Assembly: GCF_025639885.1 (NCBI RefSeq)
Contig: NZ_CP106738.1
Location: 1-64,000 of the forward strand
Direction of reading: 5' to 3'
From: Roseovarius pelagicus
Lineage (GTDB): Bacteria; Pseudomonadota; Alphaproteobacteria; Rhodobacterales; Rhodobacteraceae
DNA: 64,000 bases
In this document: positions 34,256 to 43,116 of the stretch, in pieces
How the letters are laid out: every line of letters begins with the position of its first letter
Position numbering within the stretch: the first letter of the stretch is position 1
Position numbers and translations under genes: made by a program
The notes under the pieces: generated by a model
Database searches by the model: none
Told to the model about the DNA's origin: nothing
Seen by the model: the letters and a program-made list of their open reading frames with translations, nothing else

Positions 34256-35086
34256 TCAGCCCCGGCTGGGTCGCAACGGCATCCCGTCGGGCAATGCGAT
34301 ATCCGCGACCTGTTCGGCGATTGGATCATTGCTGAGTGGATGGGCCTGTGCGCTGTAATCATCTGGATCGCGCATTTCTTCCCATGCACCACCAACGTAG
34401 ATTTCCAAACCTGAGAAGCCAGCCTTGTACCCCATCTTGTCACTACCCGGCACCCAGTAGCCGAGGTAGACATGCGGCAGGCCGCTTTCTCGGGCGATAT
34501 CGACGTGATCCAAGATCACATGAGTGCCCAGACTGTCACTGGCGCGGGCGGGATCAAAAAACGAGTACACCATGCTGGCGCCATCATCGAGCATATCAGT
34601 CAGGCAGACCGCGACCAGATCACCGGTGGCGGTATCGATATATTCGACCACGCGGGTGCGGATCGGTGTCTCTTCGACCATAGCGGCGAATTCGAACGCA
34701 TCCATGTCGGCCATGCCGCCAGCGGCGTGGCGGCTTTCCAGATAGGTGCGAAAGAGCGCGTATTGCTCTTCTGTGGCCCAAGGCGATGTCGCGCGGCGTT
34801 CTAGTCCGGCGTTGCGACGCAGGGTGCGCCGCTGGCTCTTGGTCGGGGCGAATTTCGAGACGTCGATGCGCGCCGAAAGACAGGCGGCGCAATCCGAGCA
34901 AGACGGGCGGTAGAGCACGTTCTGCGACCGGCGAAAGCCCTGTTTGGACAGTTTGTCATTCAGCCGTTGTGCGCCATCGCCTTGTAGCGCCGTGAACAGT
35001 TTGCGCTCCATCCTGCCTTCCAGATAGGGGCAGGGCTGCGGGGCGGTCACGTAGAATTGGGGCGCAAGTGGCAGGGTGTGACGCAT
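34256..35086 (-). CDS. bpt: Aspartate/glutamate leucyltransferase (Bpt)
   Basis: 276 residues. N-terminal ATE_N-type region with a Cys cluster ([14 protein letters not shown], then [15 protein letters not shown]), followed by a GNAT-like half ([39 protein letters not shown]). Bpt transfers Leu from Leu-tRNA to N-terminal Asp or Glu, making an N-degron for ClpS/ClpAP. Length and motif order match. It is convergent with the LysR gene. Confidence 0.93.
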   Translation of the reverse strand: MRHTLPLAPQFYVTAPQPCPYLEGRMERKLFTALQGDGAQRLNDKLSKQGFRRSQNVLYRPSCSDCAACLSARIDVSKFAPTKSQRRTLRRNAGLERRATSPWATEEQYALFRTYLESRHAAGGMADMDAFEFAAMVEETPIRTRVVEYIDTATGDLVAVCLTDMLDDGASMVYSFFDPARASDSLGTHVILDHVDIARESGLPHVYLGYWVPGSDKMGYKAGFSGLEIYVGGAWEEMRDPDDYSAQAHPLSNDPIAEQVADIALPDGMPLRPSRG

Positions 35087-35195
35087 TCAGAAAGCTCGCA
35101 GTGAGGTTTTGGTGTGTGTGATCCTGACGATAACAACCACATGTGCATCCGCCAAGACCCTATTGCCTATGACATATCAGACCACCCAGAACGAC

Positions 35196-35636
35196 CTAAC
35201 GCGTGGCGCGCCGGTTGATCGCGACCGTGCCCAGCATCAGGTCGCTCAGCCCTTGTCCGCGGGGTGATGCCATCATCAGGACGACGGAAATCGCCTGAAC
35301 GAAAATCATCCCGAACGAGACAGTATAGCCAAGGGTATGCAACGCCGCCGCCGGCAGGTCGAATTTCTCTCCGTTGAAGGTCCGAAACTCGATCGCCATC
35401 AAACGCATCCCCCACGTGGCCGATCCACTGGCCAGCGTCGCCGTCCGGTAGACGAAACCGAGCGTCAGAAACAGAAGCGGAAAGAACAGCAGACCGACAA
35501 ACGCCGTGAGCAGCGTGGCAAGCAAAGTGAAGACGAGAATAATCACTGTGTCCACGCCCCATGCCGCCAGCCGTTTCATCGGCACATCGGCGTAAAACTC
35601 AGGTTGCGTGTCAGGGTCTGGAAGATGCCATGTCAT
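35196..35636 (-). CDS. RDD-family inner-membrane protein
   Basis: 146 residues. After a polar N-terminus (to about 18) comes the RDD motif form MKRLAAWGVDTVIILVF, with R and D in the first segment, then LTAFVGLLFFPLLFLTLGF and GYTVSFGMIFVQAISVVL as further segments, and GLSDLMLGTVAINR at the C-terminus, the usual RDD ending. Role unknown; some RDD proteins are Na+/H+ antiporters or membrane-associated partners. No second gene is coupled. Confidence 0.8.
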   Translation of the reverse strand: MTWHLPDPDTQPEFYADVPMKRLAAWGVDTVIILVFTLLATLLTAFVGLLFFPLLFLTLGFVYRTATLASGSATWGMRLMAIEFRTFNGEKFDLPAAALHTLGYTVSFGMIFVQAISVVLMMASPRGQGLSDLMLGTVAINRRATR

Positions 35637-35784
35637 ATCGTGATTGGTCCGGTCAATTCAGAAGGTTTGTGGATGCATGCGGTCGGGTTGCGCCTGCATC
35701 AGATAATACGCGCGGCGATCGTTTCAATCGCGCGTACGCCAGCAAGGCCCGCCGCGGGGGCGGGCCAGACCGTTGACGGAATGG

Positions 35785-36213
35785 TTATGCTTCTTGGGGT
35801 GCCATGTCGTCACGGGCTTTGCGGGCGCGGTCATCCATGAACTGATCGAACTCGGACTTGTCCTTGGCCTGACGCAGACGGTCGAGGAAAGCTTCGAAAT
35901 TTTCCTGTTCGTCCTGCAAGCGGCGCAGCGTTTCGTCGCGGTAGGCATCAAATGCGCTGTTGCCGCTGCTTCGGTGGGTCACGGATCTGCGCCCGAGGCG
36001 TGCATGGCCAGATTTACTGCAATTCATTTTATTGCTCCAGATCATGTAGAAGAGAAGGGCGAGGCCAACAGGCCAGACGACGATAAAGGCCAGTACCATG
36101 GCCGCAATCCATGCGCCGCGCCCGCGCGCGTCCAACCAGTCTTCGGCGCGTGAGAGCCACATCACCAGACGGTTATGCCTAGGTGCCATGGCGGATGGGG
36201 CGAGTGTGGTCAT
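35785..36213 (-). CDS. DUF2852 protein
   Basis: 142 residues. One membrane segment (about 34-58: WIAAMVLAFIVVWPVGLALLF followed by YMIWSNKM) and a cytoplasmic C-terminal helical tail (FDAYRDETLRRLQDEQENFE, FLDRLRQAKDKSEFDQFMDD), the DUF2852 layout found in alphaproteobacteria. Function unknown. A palindrome lies about 80-100 bases upstream. Confidence 0.85.
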   Translation of the reverse strand: MTTLAPSAMAPRHNRLVMWLSRAEDWLDARGRGAWIAAMVLAFIVVWPVGLALLFYMIWSNKMNCSKSGHARLGRRSVTHRSSGNSAFDAYRDETLRRLQDEQENFEAFLDRLRQAKDKSEFDQFMDDRARKARDDMAPQEA

Positions 36214-36295
36214 TCGGGTATCCTTTCTCGAAGGGCTATGTGAAGGTGGTTAACATAAATGAAGATGGCAACTGATCTTGGTTGTTCAAGGGTTG

Positions 36296-36314
36296 ATGTA
36301 AATCTTTTTTACAT
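36296..36314. promoter_or_regulatory. Palindromic site upstream of the DUF2852 gene
   Basis: ATGTAAA (36296-36302), TCTTT, TTTACAT (36308-36314): a perfect 7-bp inverted repeat in an AT-rich gap, about 85 bases upstream of the DUF2852 start and after the ybaK-like stop. Candidate operator; regulator unknown. Confidence 0.5.
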
Positions 36315-36343
36315 TTGAGGCAGCGGTCGCCGGTTTGAGCCGA

Positions 36344-36811
36344 CTAAACTGTGAAGTCCGCCAGTTCCGCCCCTGACACGCGCAGCACTTCACCGGGGGG
36401 CGCGCCGAATACGTGGCGTGGCGTACCGGCTGCGGCCCAGATCTGGTCAAACGCTAATAGGCGGCGGTCAAAATACGCGCGCGGTGCGCTCAGGTGCCCG
36501 ACCGGAGATACACCGCCAATGGCAAATCCGGTTTGCGTACGGATCAGCGCAGCGTCGGCCTTGCCCAGCGGCTCGCCTGCCAACGCGCTGGCGCAGGCGG
36601 GGTCGACCTGTGCGCCGCCTGCGGTGATGAACAAGATCGCCGTACCGGTGTCCGATCCGGCAAAGATGATGGATTTGGCGATCTGGTCGATCTCGCAGCC
36701 AACCAGATCAGCAGCCATCTGAGCAGTGGTGGCGTGCCCGATCTCCTGAATGAGACAATCAAGACCGGCCTCGGTCAGGGCACGGGTCACACGTTTGAGG
36801 CTTTTGCTCAT
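36344..36811 (-). CDS. YbaK/EbsC-family aminoacyl-tRNA deacylase
   Basis: 155 residues of a single YbaK/ProRS-INS editing domain, with the family lysine in IAKSIIFAG and the GAxQ/GG motif GFAIGGVSPVGH. Members hydrolyse misacylated Cys/Ala-tRNA(Pro) or related species in trans; the exact specificity (YbaK, ProXp-ala, ProXp-x) cannot be told from here. Divergent from glnE, 78 bases apart. Confidence 0.85.
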   Translation of the reverse strand: MSKSLKRVTRALTEAGLDCLIQEIGHATTAQMAADLVGCEIDQIAKSIIFAGSDTGTAILFITAGGAQVDPACASALAGEPLGKADAALIRTQTGFAIGGVSPVGHLSAPRAYFDRRLLAFDQIWAAAGTPRHVFGAPPGEVLRVSGAELADFTV

Positions 36812-36889
36812 ATGGGGGTCTCCTATGTTGCCGGTTTATGTGTCGTGCCCGGCATTGACCAGACCGGCGCGGGTTGTATCACTGGACAA

Positions 36890-39688
36890 ATGGATTTTGT
36901 CAGCCGCATTACACGATTGCCACATTGCTTTGAGCCCGAGCACGGCGCGGAGGCGCGCGCACTGTTGCCTCGGTTAAGTGGTGATCTGGCTGCGTTGGTC
37001 GAGGGGGCCGCAGGATGCAGCCCCTATCTGCGGAGCCTCATGCAACAGGAAGCGTATTGGCTGTCCGACGCGTTGGACAATCCGGAGGGCGCGCGCGATG
37101 CTGTCTTTGATGCCCTGCGTGACGGTGCCAATGGTGCCGCACTGGCTGCGCTGTTGCGGCAGGCCAAGCGCCGCATCGCACTACTTGCAGGACTGGCCGA
37201 TCTGGCGGGCGTCTGGACGCTGGAAGAGGTGACCGGCGCGTTGACCACTTTGGCCGATCTGGCCTGCGATGCCGCGATGCGCGAAACGGTCGGGGTGGAA
37301 ATCAAACGTGGCAAGCTGCCCGGCGCGTGCGAGGACGATATCGCCAGTGCTGGAGGCATGGTCACGCTGGCGATGGGTAAAATGGGCGCGGGAGAACTGA
37401 ATTACAGTTCTGACATCGACCTGATCTGCCTGTTCGACGAAACCCGGTTCGCGTGCGATGACTATCACGAGGCCCGTGCATCCTTTGTCAGGGCGACGCG
37501 GCGCATGACCGCACTGCTGAGCGATCGGACCGGCGACGGTTATGTGTTTCGTACCGATTTGCGTCTGCGCCCCGATCCCTCTGTCACGCCGGTCTGCATG
37601 GCCATGGCCACGGCAGAATCCTACTACGAAAGCCTCGGACGGACATGGGAGCGCGCGGCCTATATCAAGGCGCGTGCCTCGGCTGGCGATCTGGCCGCGG
37701 GCGAGCGGTTTCTGGAGGCGCTAACACCGTTCGTCTGGCGCAGGCATCTGGATTTCGCCGCCATTGAGGACGCGCATAACATGCGTCTTCGCATCCGTGC
37801 CCACAAGGGTCTGGGCGGTGCGATTGATCTGGATGGGCACAACATGAAGCTGGGGCGCGGTGGTATCCGCGAGATCGAGTTTTTCACCCAGACCCGCCAG
37901 ATCATCGCCGGGGGGCGCGATCCCGATCTGCGGGTGCGCGGTACTGCCGAAGGACTGGCACGGTTGGCAGCAAAGGGCTGGGTGCCACAAGACGCGGCTG
38001 AGGCGCTGACCGATCACTATCGGTTTCACCGCGAAGTCGAGCACCGGCTTCAGATGTTGCGCGATGCGCAAACCCATGATCTGCCCAAGGCACCCGAGGA
38101 GTGGGATCGTTTGGCTGCCTTCATGGGGCGCGAGGCGGACGAGTTACGCGCCGAACTGGACACGCGACTGGCCGCTGTGCACGAGATGATCGAACATTTC
38201 TTCGATCCCGGTGCGGATGCGGCACCCCCTACACCCGTATCCGATGAGGTGGCGGCGTTGTCGCAAGAAGTCATTGCGCGCTGGCCCAGCTATCCGGCCC
38301 TGCGTTCGGCCCGCGCGGGCGAGATTTTTCGCCGACTGCGCCCGGATATCCTGTCGCGCTTGGCTGAAACGTCACACCCGTCCGAAGCCTTGTTGGCGTT
38401 TGACGGGTTTCTGTCGGGGTTGCCAGCCGGCGTTCAGGTGTTTTCGCTGTTCGAGGCCAACCCTCAACTGATTGACCTGTTGATCGATATCGTCGGGACA
38501 GCGCCGACATTAGCCACATATCTGTCGCGCAACGCGGCGGTGTTTGATGCGGTGATTGTCGGCGATTTCTTTGCGGCATGGCCGGGACGCGACGTATTGC
38601 TGGAGGGGCTGAGGGCGACCCTAGAGGCAGAGAGCGACTACGAGGCGCGTCTGGATGCGGCCCGGCGCTGGCGACGAGAATGGCATTTCCGCGTTGGGGT
38701 GCATCATTTGCGCGGGCTGATTTCCGGTGCAGAGGCAGGCACGCAATACGCCGATCTGGCCGATGCAATCCTGACAGTATTGTGGCCCGAGGTCGTCCGG
38801 CAATTCGCGGCCAAGCACGGTGATCCGCCGGGGCGCGGCGCGGTTGTCCTTGGAATGGGGTCGCTGGGTGCTGGATGGCTTAACGCCGGGTCGGATCTGG
38901 ATCTGATCGTGATCTATGACGCTGACGGGGCAGAGGGATCGGACGGTGTGCGCCCACTGGCGACCCGTCCCTACTATGCGCGCCTGACGCAAGCGATGAT
39001 CACTGCGCTTACGGCACCAATGGCGCAGGGGCGGTTATATGAGGTGGATATGCGCCTGCGCCCGTCAGGCAATCAGGGACCTGTCGCAACGGCGTGGAAA
39101 TCCTTCCGCGATTACCAATCTGACGAGGCGTGGGTGTGGGAACATCTGGCATTGACGCGGGCACGGGTTGTGACTGGAGACGAGGCGCTCGGGAATGATG
39201 TGGAAACGTTCCGTCGTGAGCTGCTGGCGCGGCCACGCGACCGTGGAAAGGTGTTGAAGGAAGTGTCCGAGATGCGCGCACGTATCCGCGCGGCCAAGGC
39301 ACCGGGAGGCCCATTAGATGCAAAGTTCGGGCCGGGACGGATACAAGAGATCGAACTGATCGCGCAGGCGGGAGCATTGATGGAGGGCAGTCCGGATCGC
39401 GGGACGCAGGCCGGGCTGAACGCCGGTGTCGCAATCGACTGGCTCAGTGACGCAGACGAGAGGGCGCTGACGGATGCTTATGCGCTTTGGTCTAGTCTGC
39501 TACAGGCGGCACGATTGCTGGGTGACAAACCCCTGAACCCGGATGCTCTGGGGGCGGGGGCCGGGCAGTTCGTGCTGCGTGAAACGGGTCAGCCTGACAC
39601 TGCTGCATTGCTGGCGGGGCTGGAACACGTGACAGAACAGGCCGGACGGGTGATTGAAAGCGCGTTGTTGGCCGCACCGAAGGAGTAA
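36890..39688 (+). CDS. glnE: Bifunctional glutamine synthetase adenylyltransferase/adenylyl-removase
   Basis: 932 residues from ATG 36890, the length typical of GlnE in this group; the frame stays open upstream to 36494 but that part overlaps the ybaK-like gene antisense and is not GlnE-like. Two nucleotidyltransferase halves: the N-terminal deadenylylation site MGAGELNYSSDIDL (about 163) and the C-terminal adenylylation site GMGSLGAGWLNAGSDLDL (about 655), each with the G-S/S-D-x-D pattern. It tunes glutamine synthetase under PII control, cytoplasmic. Confidence 0.94.
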   Translation: MDFVSRITRLPHCFEPEHGAEARALLPRLSGDLAALVEGAAGCSPYLRSLMQQEAYWLSDALDNPEGARDAVFDALRDGANGAALAALLRQAKRRIALLAGLADLAGVWTLEEVTGALTTLADLACDAAMRETVGVEIKRGKLPGACEDDIASAGGMVTLAMGKMGAGELNYSSDIDLICLFDETRFACDDYHEARASFVRATRRMTALLSDRTGDGYVFRTDLRLRPDPSVTPVCMAMATAESYYESLGRTWERAAYIKARASAGDLAAGERFLEALTPFVWRRHLDFAAIEDAHNMRLRIRAHKGLGGAIDLDGHNMKLGRGGIREIEFFTQTRQIIAGGRDPDLRVRGTAEGLARLAAKGWVPQDAAEALTDHYRFHREVEHRLQMLRDAQTHDLPKAPEEWDRLAAFMGREADELRAELDTRLAAVHEMIEHFFDPGADAAPPTPVSDEVAALSQEVIARWPSYPALRSARAGEIFRRLRPDILSRLAETSHPSEALLAFDGFLSGLPAGVQVFSLFEANPQLIDLLIDIVGTAPTLATYLSRNAAVFDAVIVGDFFAAWPGRDVLLEGLRATLEAESDYEARLDAARRWRREWHFRVGVHHLRGLISGAEAGTQYADLADAILTVLWPEVVRQFAAKHGDPPGRGAVVLGMGSLGAGWLNAGSDLDLIVIYDADGAEGSDGVRPLATRPYYARLTQAMITALTAPMAQGRLYEVDMRLRPSGNQGPVATAWKSFRDYQSDEAWVWEHLALTRARVVTGDEALGNDVETFRRELLARPRDRGKVLKEVSEMRARIRAAKAPGGPLDAKFGPGRIQEIELIAQAGALMEGSPDRGTQAGLNAGVAIDWLSDADERALTDAYALWSSLLQAARLLGDKPLNPDALGAGAGQFVLRETGQPDTAALLAGLEHVTEQAGRVIESALLAAPKE

Positions 39689-39694
39689 TGCAGG

Positions 39695-39964
39695 ATGGAA
39701 CGTGATCCGCTCGATCATAAAAGGCTGATCCGGGAATCCTACCGGATCGACGGCATCGTGGCCGAAGAATGCAGATCGATCTTTCTCGACTGGGCGCTGT
39801 CGCTGCCACAAGGGCAGGATACACAAGCCGCGATTGCGGTGATGTTGGACCGGTACGGGGCGGATAACCCGGACCATCCGATGACAGAAGTGTTACGCGG
39901 CGGGCAGCAAAGTGCGGCGCAACCGCGTCGTCGAGGCGGATGGAAGTCGCGACCTAGAGATTAA
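39695..39964 (+). CDS. Small hypothetical protein downstream of glnE
   Basis: 89 residues, starting 6 bases after the glnE stop, so very likely co-transcribed. Soluble, helical (KRLIRESYRIDGIVAEECRS, FLDWALSLPQGQDTQAAIAV), with a basic C-terminus (PRRRGGWKSRPRD). No signal peptide or membrane segment and no recognised family. Position invites a role in nitrogen signalling, but nothing in the sequence shows it. Confidence 0.7.
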   Translation: MERDPLDHKRLIRESYRIDGIVAEECRSIFLDWALSLPQGQDTQAAIAVMLDRYGADNPDHPMTEVLRGGQQSAAQPRRRGGWKSRPRD

Positions 39965-40273
39965 CATCAACCACACGGCCAGCTATCGGCCCTGATAGGG
40001 TGCTCGGCGCAGATCCATAGAGTCGGCGCGGTTCCCATCACATTTAGACCACATTTCGTGTTGTGCAATTGATACCGCAAGTTTCAAAAATAGGCGATTT
40101 CAAACTGTTTTGTGCAGGCTATGGCGGGCTGATCCGCTAGGCTGCGTGCGGCTCAGCGTCCGAAACTGCCCTACAACCATCACCAGATTGCGCTGGATAT
40201 GCCCAAAACAGGCCCCAATTCGCATGCATTCTCCTTGGCAGAAATTCAGGCAAAATGCCTTTGGAGGATGGAA
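39965..40273. other. Intergenic region, 309 bases, no gene seen
   Basis: No frame of coding character. The first part is ordinary GC-rich sequence; 40045-40115 is AT-richer and is the probable promoter region of the lipoprotein gene that follows, but no clear -35/-10 pair is visible. No tRNA or hairpin with T-run. Confidence 0.6.
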
Positions 40274-40915
40274 ATGAAAATGATCAAGATAGTGGCAGCA
40301 ATGCTGATGGGCCTCGCGGTTTCCGCCTGCGCCTCTTCTGAACCAGAATTTGCGTCACGGAACGCACCGCTGGAGACACCCGAGCAAATCGCGCCTGTAG
40401 CAGTCAGTGTACAAACGGTCACTGTTAGCGTGCCTCGGGCGCTAAAGGTTTCGGAAGCCAACCGGTTCTATCCCGGCGGTGACATCGTCTGGCGCGAGGA
40501 CCCGCGCGGGGATCGCCATGTGCAGGTGCAGAGAATTGTGCAGGATGCCATGGTCAAGGGTGTGACCGGCCTCAACAACGGTGTACCGGTCGAACTGTAT
40601 GTAGAGGTGACACGCTTTCACGCGCTGACCCAAAAGGCGCGCTATACCACCGGTGGCGTACATGATCTGGAGTTTACAGTGACACTGCGGGACCCGGCCA
40701 CAGGTAATCCATTGACGGAACCGCGACTGATCCGTGCTGACCTCAAAGCCTATGGCGGCAAGCAGGCGATTGCGGCCGAGGGACGCGGTGAAACGCAGAA
40801 AGTGCGTATCACCAACCATCTGGCAGAGGTGATCCGGGCCGAGATCACCCAGCCGGGCAGCTACAAGAGCGCCGACCTTGGGATGATGCGTCTGTTCAAC
40901 AAATCCGGCAGCTGA
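40274..40915 (+). CDS. Putative lipoprotein of unknown function
   Basis: 213 residues from ATG 40274, six bases after GGAGG. A type II signal ends in a lipobox LAVSAC, so the mature protein is lipid-anchored, probably in the periplasm or outer membrane. The rest is beta-rich (VQTVTVSVPRALKVSEANRF, VPVELYVEVTRFHAL, TTGGVHDLEFTVTLRD), with YPGGDIVWREDPRGDR as its most distinctive motif, and resembles no enzyme. Followed by a hairpin overlapping the next gene's start. Function unknown. Confidence 0.75.
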   Translation: MKMIKIVAAMLMGLAVSACASSEPEFASRNAPLETPEQIAPVAVSVQTVTVSVPRALKVSEANRFYPGGDIVWREDPRGDRHVQVQRIVQDAMVKGVTGLNNGVPVELYVEVTRFHALTQKARYTTGGVHDLEFTVTLRDPATGNPLTEPRLIRADLKAYGGKQAIAAEGRGETQKVRITNHLAEVIRAEITQPGSYKSADLGMMRLFNKSGS

Positions 40916-40952
40916 TCACTCTGGCCTTTCAGCCCACCTGAAAAATGCGTAT

Positions 40953-40975
40953 GGGGACGGCATGATGCCGTCCCC
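40953..40975 (+). promoter_or_regulatory. Perfect 11-bp hairpin overlapping the ribosome site and start of the RlmI-like gene
   Basis: GGGGACGGCAT (40953-40963), G, ATGCCGTCCCC (40965-40975) are exact reverse complements. The hairpin contains the GGGGA ribosome site and both ATG codons (40962 and 40965). It may be the lipoprotein gene's 3' end (TTTG follows) or may block translation of the next gene. Confidence 0.65.
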
Positions 40976-42158
40976 TTTGCCTGTGATCCGCCTGAAACCC
41001 AAAACCTCGCCGCGCGGCATCCTGCGCGGCTTTCCTTGGGTTTATGACAACGAACTGGTCACCGACCGGCGCACCAAGGCGTTGGCTCCGGGCAGCATCG
41101 CCGTTTTGGAGGATGCGAACCGCCGGGCGCTGGCGGTGGTGGCGGTTAACCCTGCGTCGCGCATCATGGCGCGGGTATTGGACCGTGACCCGTCCGCAGT
41201 CGTCGACCGCGATTGGCTGCGGGTTCGGCTGACCCGCGCGCTGGAAATGCGTGCACGGCTCTATGATGCGCCATACTACCGTTTAATCCATGCCGAAGGG
41301 GATGGAATGCCGGGTGTCGTCATCGACCGTTTTGGAGACACCTGCGTGATCCAGCCCAATGCCGCATGGGCCGAGGCGCAATTGACCGATCTGGCTGATG
41401 TTCTGTCCGAAGTGACCGGCTGCGCGCATGTGCTGAAAAATGCAGGCGGTCGTGCACGCGGGTTAGAGGGGCTGGATGACGTTGGCGCTGTTCTGATCGG
41501 TGCCGCCCCTGACGCACCGGTGCCAGTGCCGATGAATGGCGCGACATATATGGCCGACTTGACCGGCGGGCAGAAGACCGGACTGTTTTATGATCAGCGG
41601 CCCAATCACGCTTTTGCGGCGTCGCTGGCACAGGGTGCGCGGGTTCTGGACGTGTTTTCGCATGTTGGTGGTTTTGGTCTGGCCGCGTTGGCGCATGGCG
41701 CGGCTTCTGCTTTGGCTGTCGACGGGTCAGAGCCCGCGCTCATGCTGGCCAAGGGTGGGGCGGCGTCGATGGGGGCCGAATCCCGTTTCGAGACGCGCAA
41801 AGGCGATGCGTTTGCGGTACTGACGTCCTTGGCCGACGAGGGGGTGACATTTGACATGGTAATCTGCGACCCGCCAGCCTTTGCCCCGTCAAAAAAGGCG
41901 TTGGAGGCCGGGCTGCGCGCCTATGAGCGTGTGGCGCGTCTGGCGGTGCCATTGGTCGCGCCGGGTGGGTATCTGGGGCTATGCTCATGCAGTCATGCCG
42001 TCGATTTGACGGCTTTCCGTGCCGCGTGTCTGCGCGGAATCGGACGCGCAGGAGGACAGGCGCAATTGATTCACACTGGCCAAGCGGGACCGGATCATCC
42101 AATGCACCCTATGTTGGCCGAAAGCGGGTATCTCAAGGCGTTGTTCTTTCGTCTATGA
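40962..42158 (+). CDS. RlmI-like class I rRNA methyltransferase (RNA m5C type)
   Basis: 398 residues: N-terminal PUA-like RNA-binding domain (about 1-85: RLKPKTSPRGILRGFPWVYD, PGSIAVLEDANRRALAVVAV), then an EEHEE linker domain and a Rossmann methyltransferase (motif I VLDVFSHVGGFG near 230, acidic VDGSEPAL, catalytic CDPPAFAPSK, CSCSHAVD near the C-terminus). RlmI makes m5C1962 in 23S rRNA. The start may instead be GTG 40983 because ATG 40962 is buried in a hairpin. Its stop overlaps the PIN gene start by ATGA. I recall a Rhodobacter RNA methyltransferase/PIN family pair of this order, which I could not check. Confidence 0.85.
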   Translation: MMPSPLPVIRLKPKTSPRGILRGFPWVYDNELVTDRRTKALAPGSIAVLEDANRRALAVVAVNPASRIMARVLDRDPSAVVDRDWLRVRLTRALEMRARLYDAPYYRLIHAEGDGMPGVVIDRFGDTCVIQPNAAWAEAQLTDLADVLSEVTGCAHVLKNAGGRARGLEGLDDVGAVLIGAAPDAPVPVPMNGATYMADLTGGQKTGLFYDQRPNHAFAASLAQGARVLDVFSHVGGFGLAALAHGAASALAVDGSEPALMLAKGGAASMGAESRFETRKGDAFAVLTSLADEGVTFDMVICDPPAFAPSKKALEAGLRAYERVARLAVPLVAPGGYLGLCSCSHAVDLTAFRAACLRGIGRAGGQAQLIHTGQAGPDHPMHPMLAESGYLKALFFRL

Positions 42159-42706
42159 AGGTGTTGCTGGACACTTGCGTGATTTATCCAACGGTGATGC
42201 GACAAATGTTGCTAGGGGTCGCCCGGCAGGGCGCGTTCACGCCGCTATGGTCGGCCCGAATTATCGAAGAATGGCAGCGTGCGTCGGTCAAGCTGGGACC
42301 AGAGGGTGTCGCTCAGGCGGGGGCCGAGGCGGCGCTGTTGCGTGTAGCGTGGCCAGATGCCGAAGTGATTGCTTCGCCATCTCTGGAGGGGCGGCTGTGG
42401 CTGCCCGATCCGGCAGATATTCACGTTCTGGCCGCTGCAATCGCAGGGTCGGCAGACATGATCGTAACGCTGAACGCCAAGGATTTTCCGCGCAATGTAC
42501 TGGCCGAAGAGGGTCTGACGCGCAGCGATCCAGACGCGTTCCTGCATGGTATCTGGCAAGCGCAGCCAGAGGTGGTCACGGGTGTGGCGAAGGAAGTTCT
42601 GGCAGAGGCGAACCGTCTGAGCGGTAAGGCCTGGGAGATGCGCGCGCTGTTGAAAAAGGCGCGATTGCCGCGGTTGGCCAAGGCAGTGGGCGGCGTGCCG
42701 GGGTGA
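42155..42706 (+). CDS. PIN-domain RNase-like protein
   Basis: 183 residues, ATG overlapping the methyltransferase stop. The PIN fold shows D6 (MKVLLDTCVIYP), a mid-domain acid in RIIEEWQR and the DADIHVLAAAIAG-type aspartate in PADIHVLAAA, plus TLNAKDFP: the four acidic residues that bind Mg2+ in VapC-like RNases. No antitoxin gene is adjacent; co-translation with an rRNA methyltransferase suggests a role in RNA processing in place of a toxin-antitoxin pair. Its last codons overlap a REP-like repeat. Confidence 0.8.
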   Translation: MKVLLDTCVIYPTVMRQMLLGVARQGAFTPLWSARIIEEWQRASVKLGPEGVAQAGAEAALLRVAWPDAEVIASPSLEGRLWLPDPADIHVLAAAIAGSADMIVTLNAKDFPRNVLAEEGLTRSDPDAFLHGIWQAQPEVVTGVAKEVLAEANRLSGKAWEMRALLKKARLPRLAKAVGGVPG

Positions 42707-42719
42707 AGCTCAGCCTACG
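42695..42719. repeat. REP-like hairpin remnant, copy 3
   Basis: A 25-base unit matching the copy at 8134-8158 at 21 of 25 bases; the right arm is degraded (CTCAGC in place of CCCGGC). It covers the PIN stop codon and the end of the convergent VOC gene. Confidence 0.5.
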
Positions 42720-43116
42720 CGGGCAATGCAATTTCGATCAGGTTTTCATCCGGGTCGCGAATGTAGAGCGAGATGATCGGCACCGTTGCACCAGAACGCG
42801 GCACTGGCCCGGCTTCGATCTGAATACCATGTGTCGACAGGTGGGCCTGCCACGCGTCCAGTGGTGTTTCGGTCAGAAAACACAGATCGGCGCTGCCGGG
42901 CAGGGGTGTTGCTGCATGTGGGGAAAAAGGGGCCGCCGCACTGTGCAGATTGATCTTTTGCGCCCCAAAATAGAGCGCCGTGCGTGTGCTACCATCTGCC
43001 CCGGTAAATGCCTCGTGTCGCATGCCGAGGATTTGGGTGTAAAACGCTGCCGCTGCGTGAATATCGCGAACGGTCAACACGAGATGGTCGAGCGCGCTGA
43101 CCTGTGGCGGCTTCAT
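42715..43116 (-). CDS. VOC/glyoxalase-superfamily protein
   Basis: 133 residues from ATG 43116, which overlaps the M48 stop as ATGA; a longer start six bases upstream is possible. Two beta-alpha-beta-beta-beta modules: LDHLVLTVRDIHAAAAFYTQ with a metal-ligand His, and FLTETPLDAWQAHL followed by SLYIRDPDENLIEIAL with the terminal Glu. Metal-dependent lyase, isomerase, dioxygenase or resistance protein are all possible; substrate unknown. Confidence 0.82.
   Translation of the reverse strand: MKPPQVSALDHLVLTVRDIHAAAAFYTQILGMRHEAFTGADGSTRTALYFGAQKINLHSAAAPFSPHAATPLPGSADLCFLTETPLDAWQAHLSTHGIQIEAGPVPRSGATVPIISLYIRDPDENLIEIALPA

Noticed and set aside
42155..42706. VapBC toxin-antitoxin system
   Set aside because: No AbrB/RHH/PHD-like gene of antitoxin size upstream or downstream; the gene is coupled to a methyltransferase.
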